Shown piece after piece: positions 10,813 through 20,814 of a stretch of 64,000 bases of DNA. This DNA comes from Isoetes taiwanensis (taxonomy: Eukaryota > Streptophyta > Lycopodiopsida > Isoetales > Isoetaceae), in contig JAJEKV010000003.1 in assembly GCA_021234155.1 (NCBI GenBank), positions 32,595,166 to 32,659,165 on the forward strand, given 5' to 3'. Position 1 is the first letter of the stretch. The number at the start of each line of letters is the position of its first letter. The notes below the pieces were generated by a model. That model was not told the DNA's origin, did not search any database, and was given only the letters and a program-made list of their open reading frames with translations. A program made the translations under genes and the position numbers.

Positions 10813-11133
10813 ATGAAGCGTTTGGCCTCAGCGGCAAATCTTCATGAAGAACCCGAGGTCTCCTCAAAAAGACGTCGGGTTGAAGAACTGCTCCCCCCCT
10901 CCCAAATTGATTTTCTTTCCCAATTCTCCTCTGATTCCTCCTCTGATGAAGAGGAGGAAGAGGAGGAGTTGAGCTCTCAAGAGCACATGACCGCTCTGCT
11001 TCAGGGTTGGCTTGACCAAAAGCGAGAGAATGAAATCTCGGAAGAGTCGCCGTCGTCGTCGGAGGAGGAGGAGGAGGAGGAGGAGGAGGATTCGGAAGAA
11101 GGTCGACAATTCGACCGGTTTTGGAGTGGTTGA
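10813..11133 (+). CDS. small acidic Ser/Glu-rich protein, unknown function
   Basis: A 106-residue ORF 54 nt downstream of a clear TATA box. A basic patch SSKRRRVEELL (about residues 17-27) resembles a nuclear localisation signal. Two acidic blocks follow (residues about 42-52 and 79-95), made of Ser, Asp and a Glu run encoded by (GAG/GAA)n, with a hydrophobic stretch MTALLQGWL between them. The protein ends FDRFWSG. The mix of a basic patch and acidic tracts suggests a nuclear chromatin- or transcription-associated peptide, but no family is recognised. A T21 tract, a good splice acceptor (TTTGTTGCAG at about 11230) and AATAAA at 11476 follow, suggesting a 3'UTR intron and poly(A) site. Part of the Glu run may be microsatellite expansion. 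Confidence 0.5.
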   Translation: MKRLASAANLHEEPEVSSKRRRVEELLPPSQIDFLSQFSSDSSSDEEEEEEELSSQEHMTALLQGWLDQKRENEISEESPSSSEEEEEEEEEDSEEGRQFDRFWSG

Positions 11134-11884
11134 GAGATGAACCGGGTTTGCATGTTTGCTTTTTTTTTTTTTTTTTTTTTGCACCTTTCTTTCTTTTCTA
11201 ACACATTTCTTTCTTTCTTCTTTGTTGCAGGGTGGAAGAAGAGTGATCTGAGATCCGGCGGCCCATTTTTTGTTTCCTTTCTTACGAAGTTTTGGACACG
11301 CGGGGGCATTTTTTTTCTCAGAATTGTGTGAAAAGCCTTGCAATTTGCCTAAGCCTTCCTTAAGCATCTGTACATATAAGCTGTTTTTAATGAAATCAAG
11401 CGGTTTTCTTCATAAACTTTGTCTTCAAACAGTTTTCTTCAAAGCCCTTTTTTTTACGTACATAAAAATTTTTTGAATAAAATCAAACTGTATTCTCAAT
11501 TATTTTGGCTCCAATTTGTTTTTCTCTAAAATTTTGTCTCTGCAAATTTTGTCTCTCTAAACTTTTGTCTCTGCAAATTTTGTCTCAACAAAGTCTCGGG
11601 AACACTATAAATCAACCACATGAGAATTCTCTGATTCATCACAGTAACCATAGGAAATTTTCCTATACGACCTAAAACAATTCCCCAACCTTACAAGCCA
11701 TTTTTTAGCCTTGATAATTTTGCCTTTAAAATCATTTTTAATTTAGCCTATATAAAATTTCTAAATTCTATTTTTTTGAATGCAATAAATGGAATAAAAT
11801 GCCGTGAGAATTTATTGCATAAAATGGCAATATTCTCTATATATACCATATACATGTCATGTCTGGCGGGAAGATTGTACGCCA

Positions 11885-11972
11885 GGCGTGTTAATTTAAG
11901 CAATCAATTATTCACACTAACTTATTTCTAATTATGCCTATATAAATCCATTTCACGCTCTCAAAGTTCCTA
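11885..11972 (+). promoter_or_regulatory. TATA promoter, copy 2
   Basis: TATATAAAT at 11939-11947 with the same flanks as the 10.7-kb promoter. A palindrome core ACGCCAGGCGTG sits immediately upstream at 11879-11890. Confidence 0.55.
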
Positions 11973-11974
11973 CA

Positions 11975-12250
11975 TTTTCTTCCTTCCTTCATACAATTTT
12001 GCGGTTTAACCTCATTGTTTGGATCCGCCCTCCTAAAATCTTGGTGAGCAGATTTATATTCAAACAATATTAGATGTTTGGTTTTGGCAATTAGAACTTA
12101 CTAAAAGACTCGCCTTTTGTTCAGAGCAGCACCGTAGCGAGAGGACATCGGAGGCTCAGAATTAAAACCAAAAGCGGAGGACTAAGGTCTGCGAATCCAA
12201 AAGCCTCGGAATTAAAACCAAAAGCGAATCCTTCCAGCCTCAGAACTCAA
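11975..12250 (+). other. probable 5'UTR exons
   Basis: Downstream of the second TATA box a donor (TTG|GTGAGC, about 12041) and acceptor (TTTTGTTCAG, about 12124) bracket an intron. The next exon ends at a second good donor (CAAG|GTTAGT, about 12250). The downstream partner is not proven. One possibility is the RG-rich exon at 14421, which would place the 12.5-12.9 kb palindromes inside an intron. Confidence 0.35.
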
Positions 12251-12513
12251 GGTTAGTTTTCATTTAGTTTTAAGCTGCATCTCAATGGCAGCGTTAATCC
12301 AAGAAGACAAGCTTTTGCATTTGCTCGAGGCAGAGGAAGCAGATGATGTTTATGAAAACCAGAATAGTTTTTATAAACTTCATCTGCTTCTTTTTGTTTC
12401 GAGTACATTCTTGAGTTTCTCTTCGTGAATTAATCATGCTATTGCATGCAAGTTTCTATTATGAATAAGTGTAGTAGAAAGGATTAGAAAAATCTGAAAG
12501 ATAATATTTGAAA

Positions 12514-12876
12514 CACGCTAAGCGTGTTTCATGCTAACCTTAGCCTTCAACATGAATACTGCGCTTCGGCGTGCATTCAGAGAGAGAGAAAAAAAACGCA
12601 TGGATAGATAAGTAAATAGATAAAGGCCAGGCAATTATCTACACACTAATAGATAATTGCCTGGCCTTTATCTATTTACTTATCTATCTGTACAGTTTTT
12701 TTTTTCTCCCTCTCTGCTGAATGCACGCCGAGCGTGTATAGTTTTTCCTATATAGCAGTTTACACGCTGAGCGTGCAAACAATTTTATCCCTACTTTCAA
12801 CTTTCACGCTAAACACGCCGGGCGTGTCTCTTAGTTTCTAAGTTTTTAAATAAATAAATATAACACGCCAGGCGTG
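12514..12876. repeat. cluster of CACGCY-RGCGTG palindromes
   Basis: Five near-palindromes occur in 363 bp: 12514-12526 (in a perfect 21-bp palindrome at 12510-12530), 12724-12736, 12763-12775, 12814-12826 and 12864-12876. A half-site CGGCGTG lies at 12568. They are variants of the motif that recurs at 11.88, 14.90, 16.17-16.48 and 18.59-18.65 kb. Confidence 0.75.
12568..12735. repeat. large foldback hairpin
   Basis: The inner arms 12603-12640 and 12651-12688 are perfect 38-bp reverse complements around a 10-nt loop. The outer arms extend it imperfectly through GA/CT-rich tracts to CGGCGTGCATTC (from 12568) and GAATGCACGCCG (to about 12730). The total arm is about 75 bp. It could be a foldback transposon or a hairpin RNA source. 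Confidence 0.75.
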
Positions 12877-12909
12877 AATACTGATACTCCGCTCACTTCC
12901 TATTGATAG

Positions 12910-13122
12910 ATGCCAAGTTACATTAATCACCCAGTTGGTGACGAAGATGCATTGGAATTACATTTGGGCCAGCAATCACACACCCCAGCTCCAGTTTCGG
13001 CTCCAATCTCCAGTCCGGTTGAACCGCAGCCGAGCACCGGTCCGATTTGGAGCACCGATCTTGCAACCCCCGAGTACTTGGATCAAGTAATGATGATGGG
13101 TATTAGAGCGCCAGGGCAATGA
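12910..13122 (+). CDS. hypothetical ORF, Pro-rich
   Basis: A 70-residue ORF with a Pro/Ser-rich middle (PAPVSAPISSPVEPQPS). No domain is recognised. The following sequence to about 13470 has a different open frame (ITENARHALIESESRMIHFE and onward), so this may be one exon of a broken gene in the same accessory region. Coding status is uncertain. Confidence 0.2.
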   Translation: MPSYINHPVGDEDALELHLGQQSHTPAPVSAPISSPVEPQPSTGPIWSTDLATPEYLDQVMMMGIRAPGQ

Positions 13123-13469
13123 TAGATTTGGGCTCTGGGGGCCCTTGCAATCGCACTCGGAGGCTGGCCCTCTTATCTAATCACCGAGAATGCAAGACAT
13201 GCATTGATCGAGAGTGAATCTCGCATGATCCATTTCGAGATTCAAAATGAGGAGCTGCGTTTCTTAGTGGTTAGCCTCTATGCCCGGATGCCCCAACACG
13301 AACCACTACCACAAGGTGATATACGATGCAATGGAGATGGCTCAACCAATGGAACCACTACAAGGCGTTATAACGATGCATTGGAGGTTCAACCAATGGG
13401 GCGGGGAGGTGGAGCAGGGGAGGAGGAGGCGAGGAGGTGGAGGTGGAGCAAAGGGAGGTGGAGCTAGAG

Positions 13470-14420
13470 CACGGTGTTTTTGCCGGGTTTTACCCGATCG
13501 GGTTCACTATGCCCGGCCTATGGAAATGGGAGATCGATAGCCCGCCTACTCAATAGGCGGGCTTGAAACAAGAGTCCAGGATTTTTGTCCGGTTTATCCG
13601 GTTTATCCAGATTATATACAATTGTAAACTTTTTCCAATGAATACAACAAATTTTGTCTACTTCTATATTTCTACAATGTAATACATGTTACATACCTTT
13701 TTAAGCGGTTTCTTGGCCATGCAACAAATGTTCCAACACTTTCATCAACCGTATCCCCCCCGGGGTCTCCGCGAGGTAAAGCTTCATCCATAGCGCAGTT
13801 AGATTAATCATCAGTAACTTGGACATACTTATCCCCGTTTGAATTCCATGACAATTTGCAAATCGGATCGATGGAGTCGATTTGCATAATCCTACTTTCC
13901 TTTTTCGATTTGTAGTTAACATGAAACATTCATCTTCGACAGACTGCAGACAATTGCCTATTCGGACACCTTTCTTTGGAAATTATTGTACAAGCTATAG
14001 GAATGAGATGTTTTGCAGTGCAGAGCCATTCTTGAGAAGCCGATTCGAGTTCTAGAAATCACAGGCGCTATGGAAACGCAGGCGGTCGGGAAAAATTCGA
14101 GTTACAAGAAAGCTTAGGTTAATTACATTTTGGCGGGATAAATGTAATCAATGAAAGAACAAGGTAGATTGGTTTTTAAAAACTCAATGAAAGAAGTCGG
14201 CGGACGGGTTCTTTTTTCTTAGAAAGTGAATCTTCGTCATTATTATTTTTATGTGTCAAGAATATTTCGAAACTGCATTTTGTGTTTTCTTGAAATTCAA
14301 ATTTCCCTCGTGCAGGTAGAAAACGCTATTTCTCTTACAGGTAGAAAAAGTTATTTCTTCGAGCAGCTCGAGTGCGTATCCGAGCGAACCTTCCGACTCT
14401 GTTACTAGGCGACTCCAGAG
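13470..14420. other. no supportable gene
   Basis: This AT-rich stretch between the Pro-rich ORF and the RG-rich exon has only short ORFs without motifs. A possible splice acceptor (CTCTTACAG, about 14340) lies ahead of the next exon. Confidence 0.3.
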
Positions 14421-14900
14421 ATGTCTTCTAAAGCGAATCGAGGTCGAGGCGGACGGGGCAGAGGAAGCGGTGGAAGAGGAATCTCAAAACCCGGCTCTTC
14501 TCAAGTTTCAGAGGACGTTGATTAGAATACACAGAATACACAGAACCCTATTCCAGGTATTTAATTTGCCACAGAATACACACTGTGTGGAGAGTATTAT
14601 GCTTGCATGAATTTGAGATATTATGTGGAGAGTATTATGCTTTGCATGAGTTTGAGTTATTATGCTTTGCATGAATTTTAAGTATTACCATCAGTTAATG
14701 CTCTGATTGTCCGTTTTGTAGAACATAATTTTGCTCTGTTTTATAGAATATAGCAGTGTTAGACAGTTGGAGATAGCAATGTTCAATGAGGTTAAATAGT
14801 GTGAAATATGGATTCATAAAGGGTATGTATCTTAAAATGTGGATGCAAACTAATTTAGTTTCAAATTCACGCATAGCATGGTCAATAATAGAGCTACCAA

Positions 14901-14914
14901 CACGCCATGGCGTG
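14901..14914. repeat. 14-bp perfect palindrome CACGCCATGGCGTG
   Basis: A perfect inverted repeat in the intron between the RG-rich and ParB-like exons. It is one more variant of the dispersed CACGCC/GGCGTG motif. Confidence 0.7.
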
Positions 14915-16173
14915 AATTGTACTAATTTAGGTTTAAATGCATGGCCGCGTGATCTCTTGTTACGAAAAGTACTCTAAAAAATGTTCATCTTCTTTTGTAG
15001 TGCCCAAGAGGAAGAAAACCCCTAATAATTCGGGTTCTAATCATGCCAAGAAAGCAAGGGTAGACGACCCAGATGCAGTACCATATGATCTCACCTTAGA
15101 TGATGAAGGGCCGATTCTTATAGCAACCCGACCCTGCCGCCGAAGAGGAAATGGACGAGGGTGCCGAGTGGAATACGTTGATCTTGCCAAGACAAATGGC
15201 AAGCTCGACTTAACTCTCTTCTCGAGGAAAAAGGAAGCAGACAAGATGGCCAAACAAGGGATCCTAATCTCTTGTGAGGAAGAGGATGACACCAACTACA
15301 AATTGCTCTTGGAGATTACACATAAGCAAAAGAAAGATCCTTTCGGACTTACTCCTTTGTAGAGCTACCGCATACAAGGATACGTTCATGAAGACAGATG
15401 TGAGCGGTGAGACATGTTTTAAGTATGGTTGGCCAACCAATGTAGCGATTCGCCAATATTTATTTGCCAAGGGGTTACAAATGCGTAGAGGCATGTTCAC
15501 TAAACCGACGCTGACAAGTCACTATGTGCGCGACAAGCTAGGGAATTAGCGACTTGAAAGCTTCTAGGAGGGTCCTAGATCTAGGGAAGGATGTTCAACC
15601 CGGATTTGTCGAAGGCATGGAGGCTTCGCTTTTTGAGAATGAACAGACAGGGTGGCGCAGCTAGAGGCCATGAACAAGCTGAATAAATACTCTGACCATT
15701 ATCCATTGGGTCTTAAGGAAACTTTTGCGATTCATGTGAAGTCCCTCATCCGTTCACCAAGCTCCATTTATGTTAGCAGAAGATATGATCTAGCACATGC
15801 CATGGAGATTGTTCAGAGCATGATTAGTAATCCAGGTCAAATGCCTATGCCAGCGGATGTGTTACCTTGGGATATGATCTCGAACAAGCCCGCTGAGTGG
15901 ACGAACTTCGAGGACGTAATGTTAAAGGATAACATTAAATTTGTCGTCATCGACGGGCAGCATTCTGTTGAGGCACAGAAGGCCCTCATCAGGCAGGCAG
16001 AACAAACAGGCCAAACCGCGTTCTACAATCACTATGCGTATAGGAGGTGTTGTATCTTGGATGCAATACTTCACCTGCAGATTTGGCTGAGATTAATGCA
16101 ACTTTGAATGAAATAGGGAAGACATTTCTATACAAAAGGTAACTAACTATTAGGATGTTAGCACTTTCATATT

Positions 16174-16478
16174 CACGCCAGGCGTTCATTCAAATGAAAC
16201 CCATTCAGGTCAGGCGTGTATTCCTGTAATGAAACCAAATCACGCCAGGCGTGCTTTCAAATCAAACCAATTCACGCCAGGCGTGAAATGTTAAAGCACG
16301 CCTGGCGTGAATTGGTTTGATTTGAAAGCACGTCTGGCGTGATTTGGTTTCATTACAGGAATACATGCCTGGCGTGTATTCAACCGATTCGAAAGCACGC
16401 CTGACGTGAATTCAACCGATTCGAAAGCACCCCTGGCGTGAATTGCATTGGTATTTAATTCATTTCACGCCAGGCGTG
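16174..16478. repeat. intronic array of ten CACGCCAGGCGTG-type palindromes
   Basis: Copies start at 16174, 16206, 16241, 16273, 16297, 16329, 16364, 16396, 16428 and 16466. Spacing is about 24-38 bp, mostly 32-35. Perfect copies are at 16241, 16273, 16297 and 16466. The spacers are themselves repeated (AAATCAAACCAATT, AACCGATTCGAAAG). Confidence 0.85.
16211..16371. repeat. 75-bp-arm foldback hairpin in intron
   Basis: The arms 16211-16285 and 16297-16371 are reverse complements with two mismatches, separated by 11 nt. Each arm contains three palindrome copies. Confidence 0.85.
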
Positions 16479-18592
16479 CTTTGAGGTTGATCTTTTCTAT
16501 TGAAATCGCGCCCGTATTATTTCTTGTCTCGATCTTGATTCAATGCCCGTATTTTTGGCGGTCCATACGTGGAGCAAGCTGCGCCCGCGCCAACAACGAT
16601 GGGTGGAATATGGCTGCCCATTACCCACCGCATGCATGGTCAAAGTCCGAAGCTTTCAAAGGCTTTGGAGCGGACTTCATGCCGGAACAATTATACAGGA
16701 GAAGAAGAAAACTGCAAGAAAATCAAAGAAAAAGGGTGGTGACGACATTGCAGATCCTTCTGAAAGCTCATCTAGCAGGTCAGGCCCAACAGACTCGTAT
16801 AATATTGTGTTTTATAAGGACGCAGTATGGCAAAAGTGGAATGAATTCGGGACGCTTATGCACAAGGGAAGTCGCCGATACTATGGGTAGGATGCCTCCT
16901 CGTTGATGTAAGCATCTTTGACTTGAATGTGACAGAGATGAGAAAGACTCGAGAGGCTAGACGACGCCGGAGACCATTTGGGTTTTAGACCGGTGCTTAA
17001 AGAAGGAAGTCTTATACAAGAAGAGTGCTTTCACTAAGGATAGGATGTCCTTCGTTGAGTGCTGCAGACCATGTGAAGGATGTACGTACAATGAAGTCAG
17101 CTGTAGGAGCTGAGTTACAAAGGCTATCGGAGGATGTGGCATTATCTCGAAATTGGATTCTTTGGACAAATACAAGGTCAAGTAATGATGACATCAAGAA
17201 GTTTGTATTCTGGTCAAAGGACTTCCTAAAGAATTGGAAGGCTAAAAATACAAACATAAGGAGACTCTACCCCTAAGGTACTTGGCCGAGTTGAGAAGAA
17301 AAAGTGGCCCTTGTGAAGAAGATTCTTCGAGAAGACGACGCTGTCCAATATTCAGTCTCCATTGGGTACAAAGGTCTCTTGCCAGAATCAACTTCTGGCC
17401 TTAAAAATATATCACTCTCTGTGTTGGACAACAGGGGTGGGAGAGGAGATATGGCGAAGGACTACAAGCCTTCTTTACCGGTTTGTATAGGATTGACAAC
17501 CGAGAGGTCCTTCACTATTGTCATCGTTTGTCCTTCGGGTGAGTCACATCTGCATGCACTATCTGGCCGCTCATGATCCGGAGTGCCTCAAAGTTATTAG
17601 GGAGGGATGCCTAATATATGATGTTAAGGATAACGAAGCAAAAACGTAAGCGGAAGATGGCACATGTGATCTTTATTATGATAGCCATGCTGTCAGACGA
17701 GGAATATGATATTGCTAAGGCCAAGGGTGACAATAGCAGTGCATGGGAATGTTTTCTTCTAGATGATCCAGACTTAAGAACTATATTCTATCATACGGAT
17801 CAGGATCAGTCAGAACAGGATGAGTCAGAAGAGGATGAGGATCGGGACCCCCTCCTAAGTGGGGAAATCAAGTACGAGCTACAAACTAAGGAGAAGGGCC
17901 CCTTAAATAAAAATGGATTTCCCCCGTCTATGGCTGCTTACCTCGTCGAGGCATTTGCTCCAATTGATAACCTGCTTGGAGCTTCATGTTGGAGGTTATA
18001 TTGCCCGAGAAGCTCTTATGGGTGTTAGAAGATGTCACTGCTTTGTGAGTGATGAGCAGACCAAAGACTTTCTTGAACCATTCCTCATGCATGTGCTTGC
18101 CAAATCTCCTAAAGGCCCTTATGGCAACCTGAAATCATCAGCAATCAAAAGTCTCGTAGACTTGTCCAATTCGAAAGTGGACGATGCTTCTAGTGAGGGA
18201 ACTAGTAATCCGCAGCCTGATAAGGAAAGCAATAATGAACAAATAGCTGCTAAAGTGACAGCTCAAAGTACTGTGATCGCGGCTGGCTTGGGGAATATCT
18301 TTGCCACCCTTCAGGGTGATGCAAGCAACAATAGAGTAGATTCACAGGTTAACAATGAACTAATTGACAGGGAAACCGAAACTGAAGGCAACCAAGGCGG
18401 CTCTAGTGATTCACAGGTTTGACAAATCAATAGTAAAATAATGTCAGTTGTGAAAGACGCAGCGGAACTAATAGAAAATAACAATTCTAAAAAAATGAAG
18501 AAAGGCGAAGATTAAGGGTGGCGAAGGGGAGAATGACGCTGGACCACGACAAAATAAACCGAAGATGATAGGTATGGCCTTGCCCACGAAAT

Positions 18593-18690
18593 CGCGCCAC
18601 GCGTGATTTAATTTGTATTACCTTTGAATTAAATCGCGCCAGGCGTGCTTTGATTTGGTTAAGACTATCTCAAATCACGCTTTGGCGTTT
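18593..18690. repeat. palindromes in the last intron
   Basis: CGCGCCACGCGTG (18593-18605), CGCGCCAGGCGTG (18635-18647) and a decayed CACGCTTTGGCG (about 18676) lie inside the intron preceding the HAD exon. Confidence 0.65.
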
Positions 18691-19378
18691 GTATTGTTTG
18701 TGTTATCGTATCTTTGCTGTGGGATACTTGTTTGATGTTTCAGCTTGCATTGCGTTTCTAAGAAGGTTGTGGTGTTCGACCTAAGCGGAGTTCTTTGCAA
18801 GACTTTTCCGAAAAATAAAGTGGCTAGAGATCGGTTTCATCGGACACCGAAGAGAATCAAACACCAAGTGGATCTATCCGGGCCGCACTTGAAGGAGATG
18901 CTAAATGAGGCATTCAGGTTATTTCGAGTTGGTATTTGGTCATCCATGAACTAAGGAACATCAAGGATACTTTGGAGGCACCGGGGAAATCGTAGACATT
19001 GGTTGACCTTTTGGGATCGGAACAAATGTGTGAAGTTCACTAATCCCAAGGATCCAACGAGCAAAGCCTATCTTCATCAAACACTTGAGTAACATGATGG
19101 ACGAACTTGGTATCGAGAATAAGGATGATATAATCATAGTGGATGATGATGCTCTCAAATGCTTCTACAATCAAACGCAGGCCCTAAATCCACTATCTTA
19201 CTATCCAAAAAACTTTGCGACAGATGATTTTCTGGTGAAATTTGTGTCTATTATGCATAATTTGGCTATGGGGATGACGGTGGGTGAAGTGTTAGATTCA
19301 TACCCAGAACTGGATAGAACGGCTGGCATGGAACCACACCTTGTTAAACACGTGGAAAAACATGGATTGATCCCTTAA

Positions 19379-20814
19379 TGTTTTATTGGAATATATGATA
19401 TTTTTGTATGAATTGTGCCATGTATCGATAATTTCGAGTCTGGAATTGCCTCGCAAATAATGCAATCTGTTATTATCAAACCTAATATTATCATCTAAAT
19501 GCTCTTCAATTTTGGTCTCATCTATGTTAGCAACTTGCTCTTCATTTTTGCATATTTCAATTCGCATATGAAACGTCACACGTGAATCGCAGCCTTGTGT
19601 TATTTTTGAAGTCCAAAAAAAAAGATTAAAAAAAACAAAAACCCCTAGAAGACAACAGCAGGTTGGCGTGATTTTGGAGTTGACATAATCCCAATTTAAT
19701 TGGATGACGGTTCCCTACAATCAATCCAATCCCATCCCATGTTGGGAGCGAGGCGCGCCCTGCAAGCAATCCCTGGATTGGCTCTTTGCTGCAAGCATTC
19801 CCTCGGTTTGGCTCCTTGCAAGGACAAATAAAGATGTCTCTCTGCCTGATGTAGGAGGTTCTTCCCATAAACAAATATGCGCCCTTTTTGAAGCAGGTCG
19901 CAGCTTTCTATTGTGGTTTCCGGCCCTTGCCTTTTAAGCGGCTTCCTACTTGCAAAGTGCTGGAAAGGTCACCACCGGATGCTCCAAGCTCGGCTCCTGG
20001 AGGGATTTTCTGTTTCGATCTAGGTAATATACTTTTTTAGAGAAGGCTTTACTACCTGGACTGTGCAAGCAAAAACTTAAGAACGTATTAGTGTTTCAAG
20101 CAGTCCCCACCGAAATTCTTTTGATTTTCAGCCATTGTGTCCCTTAATCTTTGCATTACAATGGATGGAGCCATAAATCCCCTGTACCACATGAATAGAT
20201 CGAGCCACAAAGAGTCTGTTGGAACAGACTAAGAAACAGGGGAGAAGCATTTGTTATAGAAGCTAATCCATTTTTTGCGAACAAGTTAACAAGTGGAGGG
20301 CATCGAAGCTAAAGCTCCAGTAAACACTCGTCCTTTTGTTCAACTCTGTTTTAGCCTGAGTTCTTTAAGAAACTTGGTTACCGTTTTAAGATTTCGTATA
20401 AGCAAATTCCTTTCGGTTATCAAGGCTGCATTGATAACATGCTAATGCTACATAAAACAAAGGAGGGTATTTTTAGTCTTTGATTTAGGAACATAAAGAA
20501 GTTTACTTGCATTTAAGTCTAGACTAGCAAGGATATGTTCATCGGTTCATTTTTCTATACACGAGTTCCATATTTACCCTGCAGTCCTTACCACTTAATC
20601 TTCATATTATGGGAGTCTGTCTATTAGCTTGGACATGGAAATGATCTATTACATGATAAGTTGCCTAACATCTGACGTGCGAGTTGACATTATTCTAGTG
20701 ACTAGATGTTCAATGTCTTAAGGTGCTTATCTCATGTCTGTAATGCAGACTACAACTATTCAGTATGGTATCTATGACAAGAAACCAACAATGCCAGTAA
20801 GGAAGAAAAAGTAC
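19379..20814. other. no supportable gene
   Basis: This stretch contains AT-rich sequence, a last GGCGTG half-site near 19673 and short ORFs without motifs. It may include decayed 5' exons of the dihydrouridine synthase pseudogene. Confidence 0.3.

Larger units (their letters stand above)
14421..19378 (+). pseudogene. broken multi-domain gene: RG-rich, ParB-like DGQHS domain, HAD/CTD-phosphatase-like C-terminus
   Basis: Exon 14421-14556 encodes an RG/GRG-rich N-terminus with an in-frame TAG at codon 35. It splices in phase to 15001-16138, a basic segment followed by a ParB-like domain with VLPWD and FVVIDGQHSVEAQ (DGQHS at 15952-15966). Frames must shift near 15350, 15545, 15650 and 16050. 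After an intron filled with palindromes, decayed exons run from about 16.5 to 18.57 kb. One stretch (GGYIAREALMGVRRC..., about 17990-18080) weakly resembles a DNA methyltransferase motif. After a second palindrome-bearing intron (about 18573-18740) comes a HAD domain with VVFDLSGVL at 18769, IWSS, WDRNKCVKFTNPKD and IIIVDDDAL. It is broken by TAA at 18952-18954 and a frameshift near 19080. The expected second Asp of DxDx(T/V) is Ser. ParB-like folds bind nucleotide or DNA and HAD-CTD enzymes remove phosphates; their fusion here is inference. Confidence 0.6.

Noticed and set aside
10864-11367. Minus-strand Ser/Leu-rich and Lys-rich ORFs opposite the acidic gene
   Set aside because: They are reverse shadows of the GAG/GAA and poly-T tracts.
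12910-13122. Recognised Pro-rich regulatory protein
   Set aside because: Composition alone gives no family; kept only as a low-confidence ORF.
16174-16478. CRISPR array
   Set aside because: Regular 13-bp repeats with about 20-nt spacers occur, but the repeats are palindromes in both orientations, the spacers are themselves repeated, and the DNA is eukaryotic.
17970-18080. Firm DNA methyltransferase call
   Set aside because: The GGYIAREAL...GVRRC stretch only weakly resembles a methyltransferase motif and the catalytic motif could not be located.
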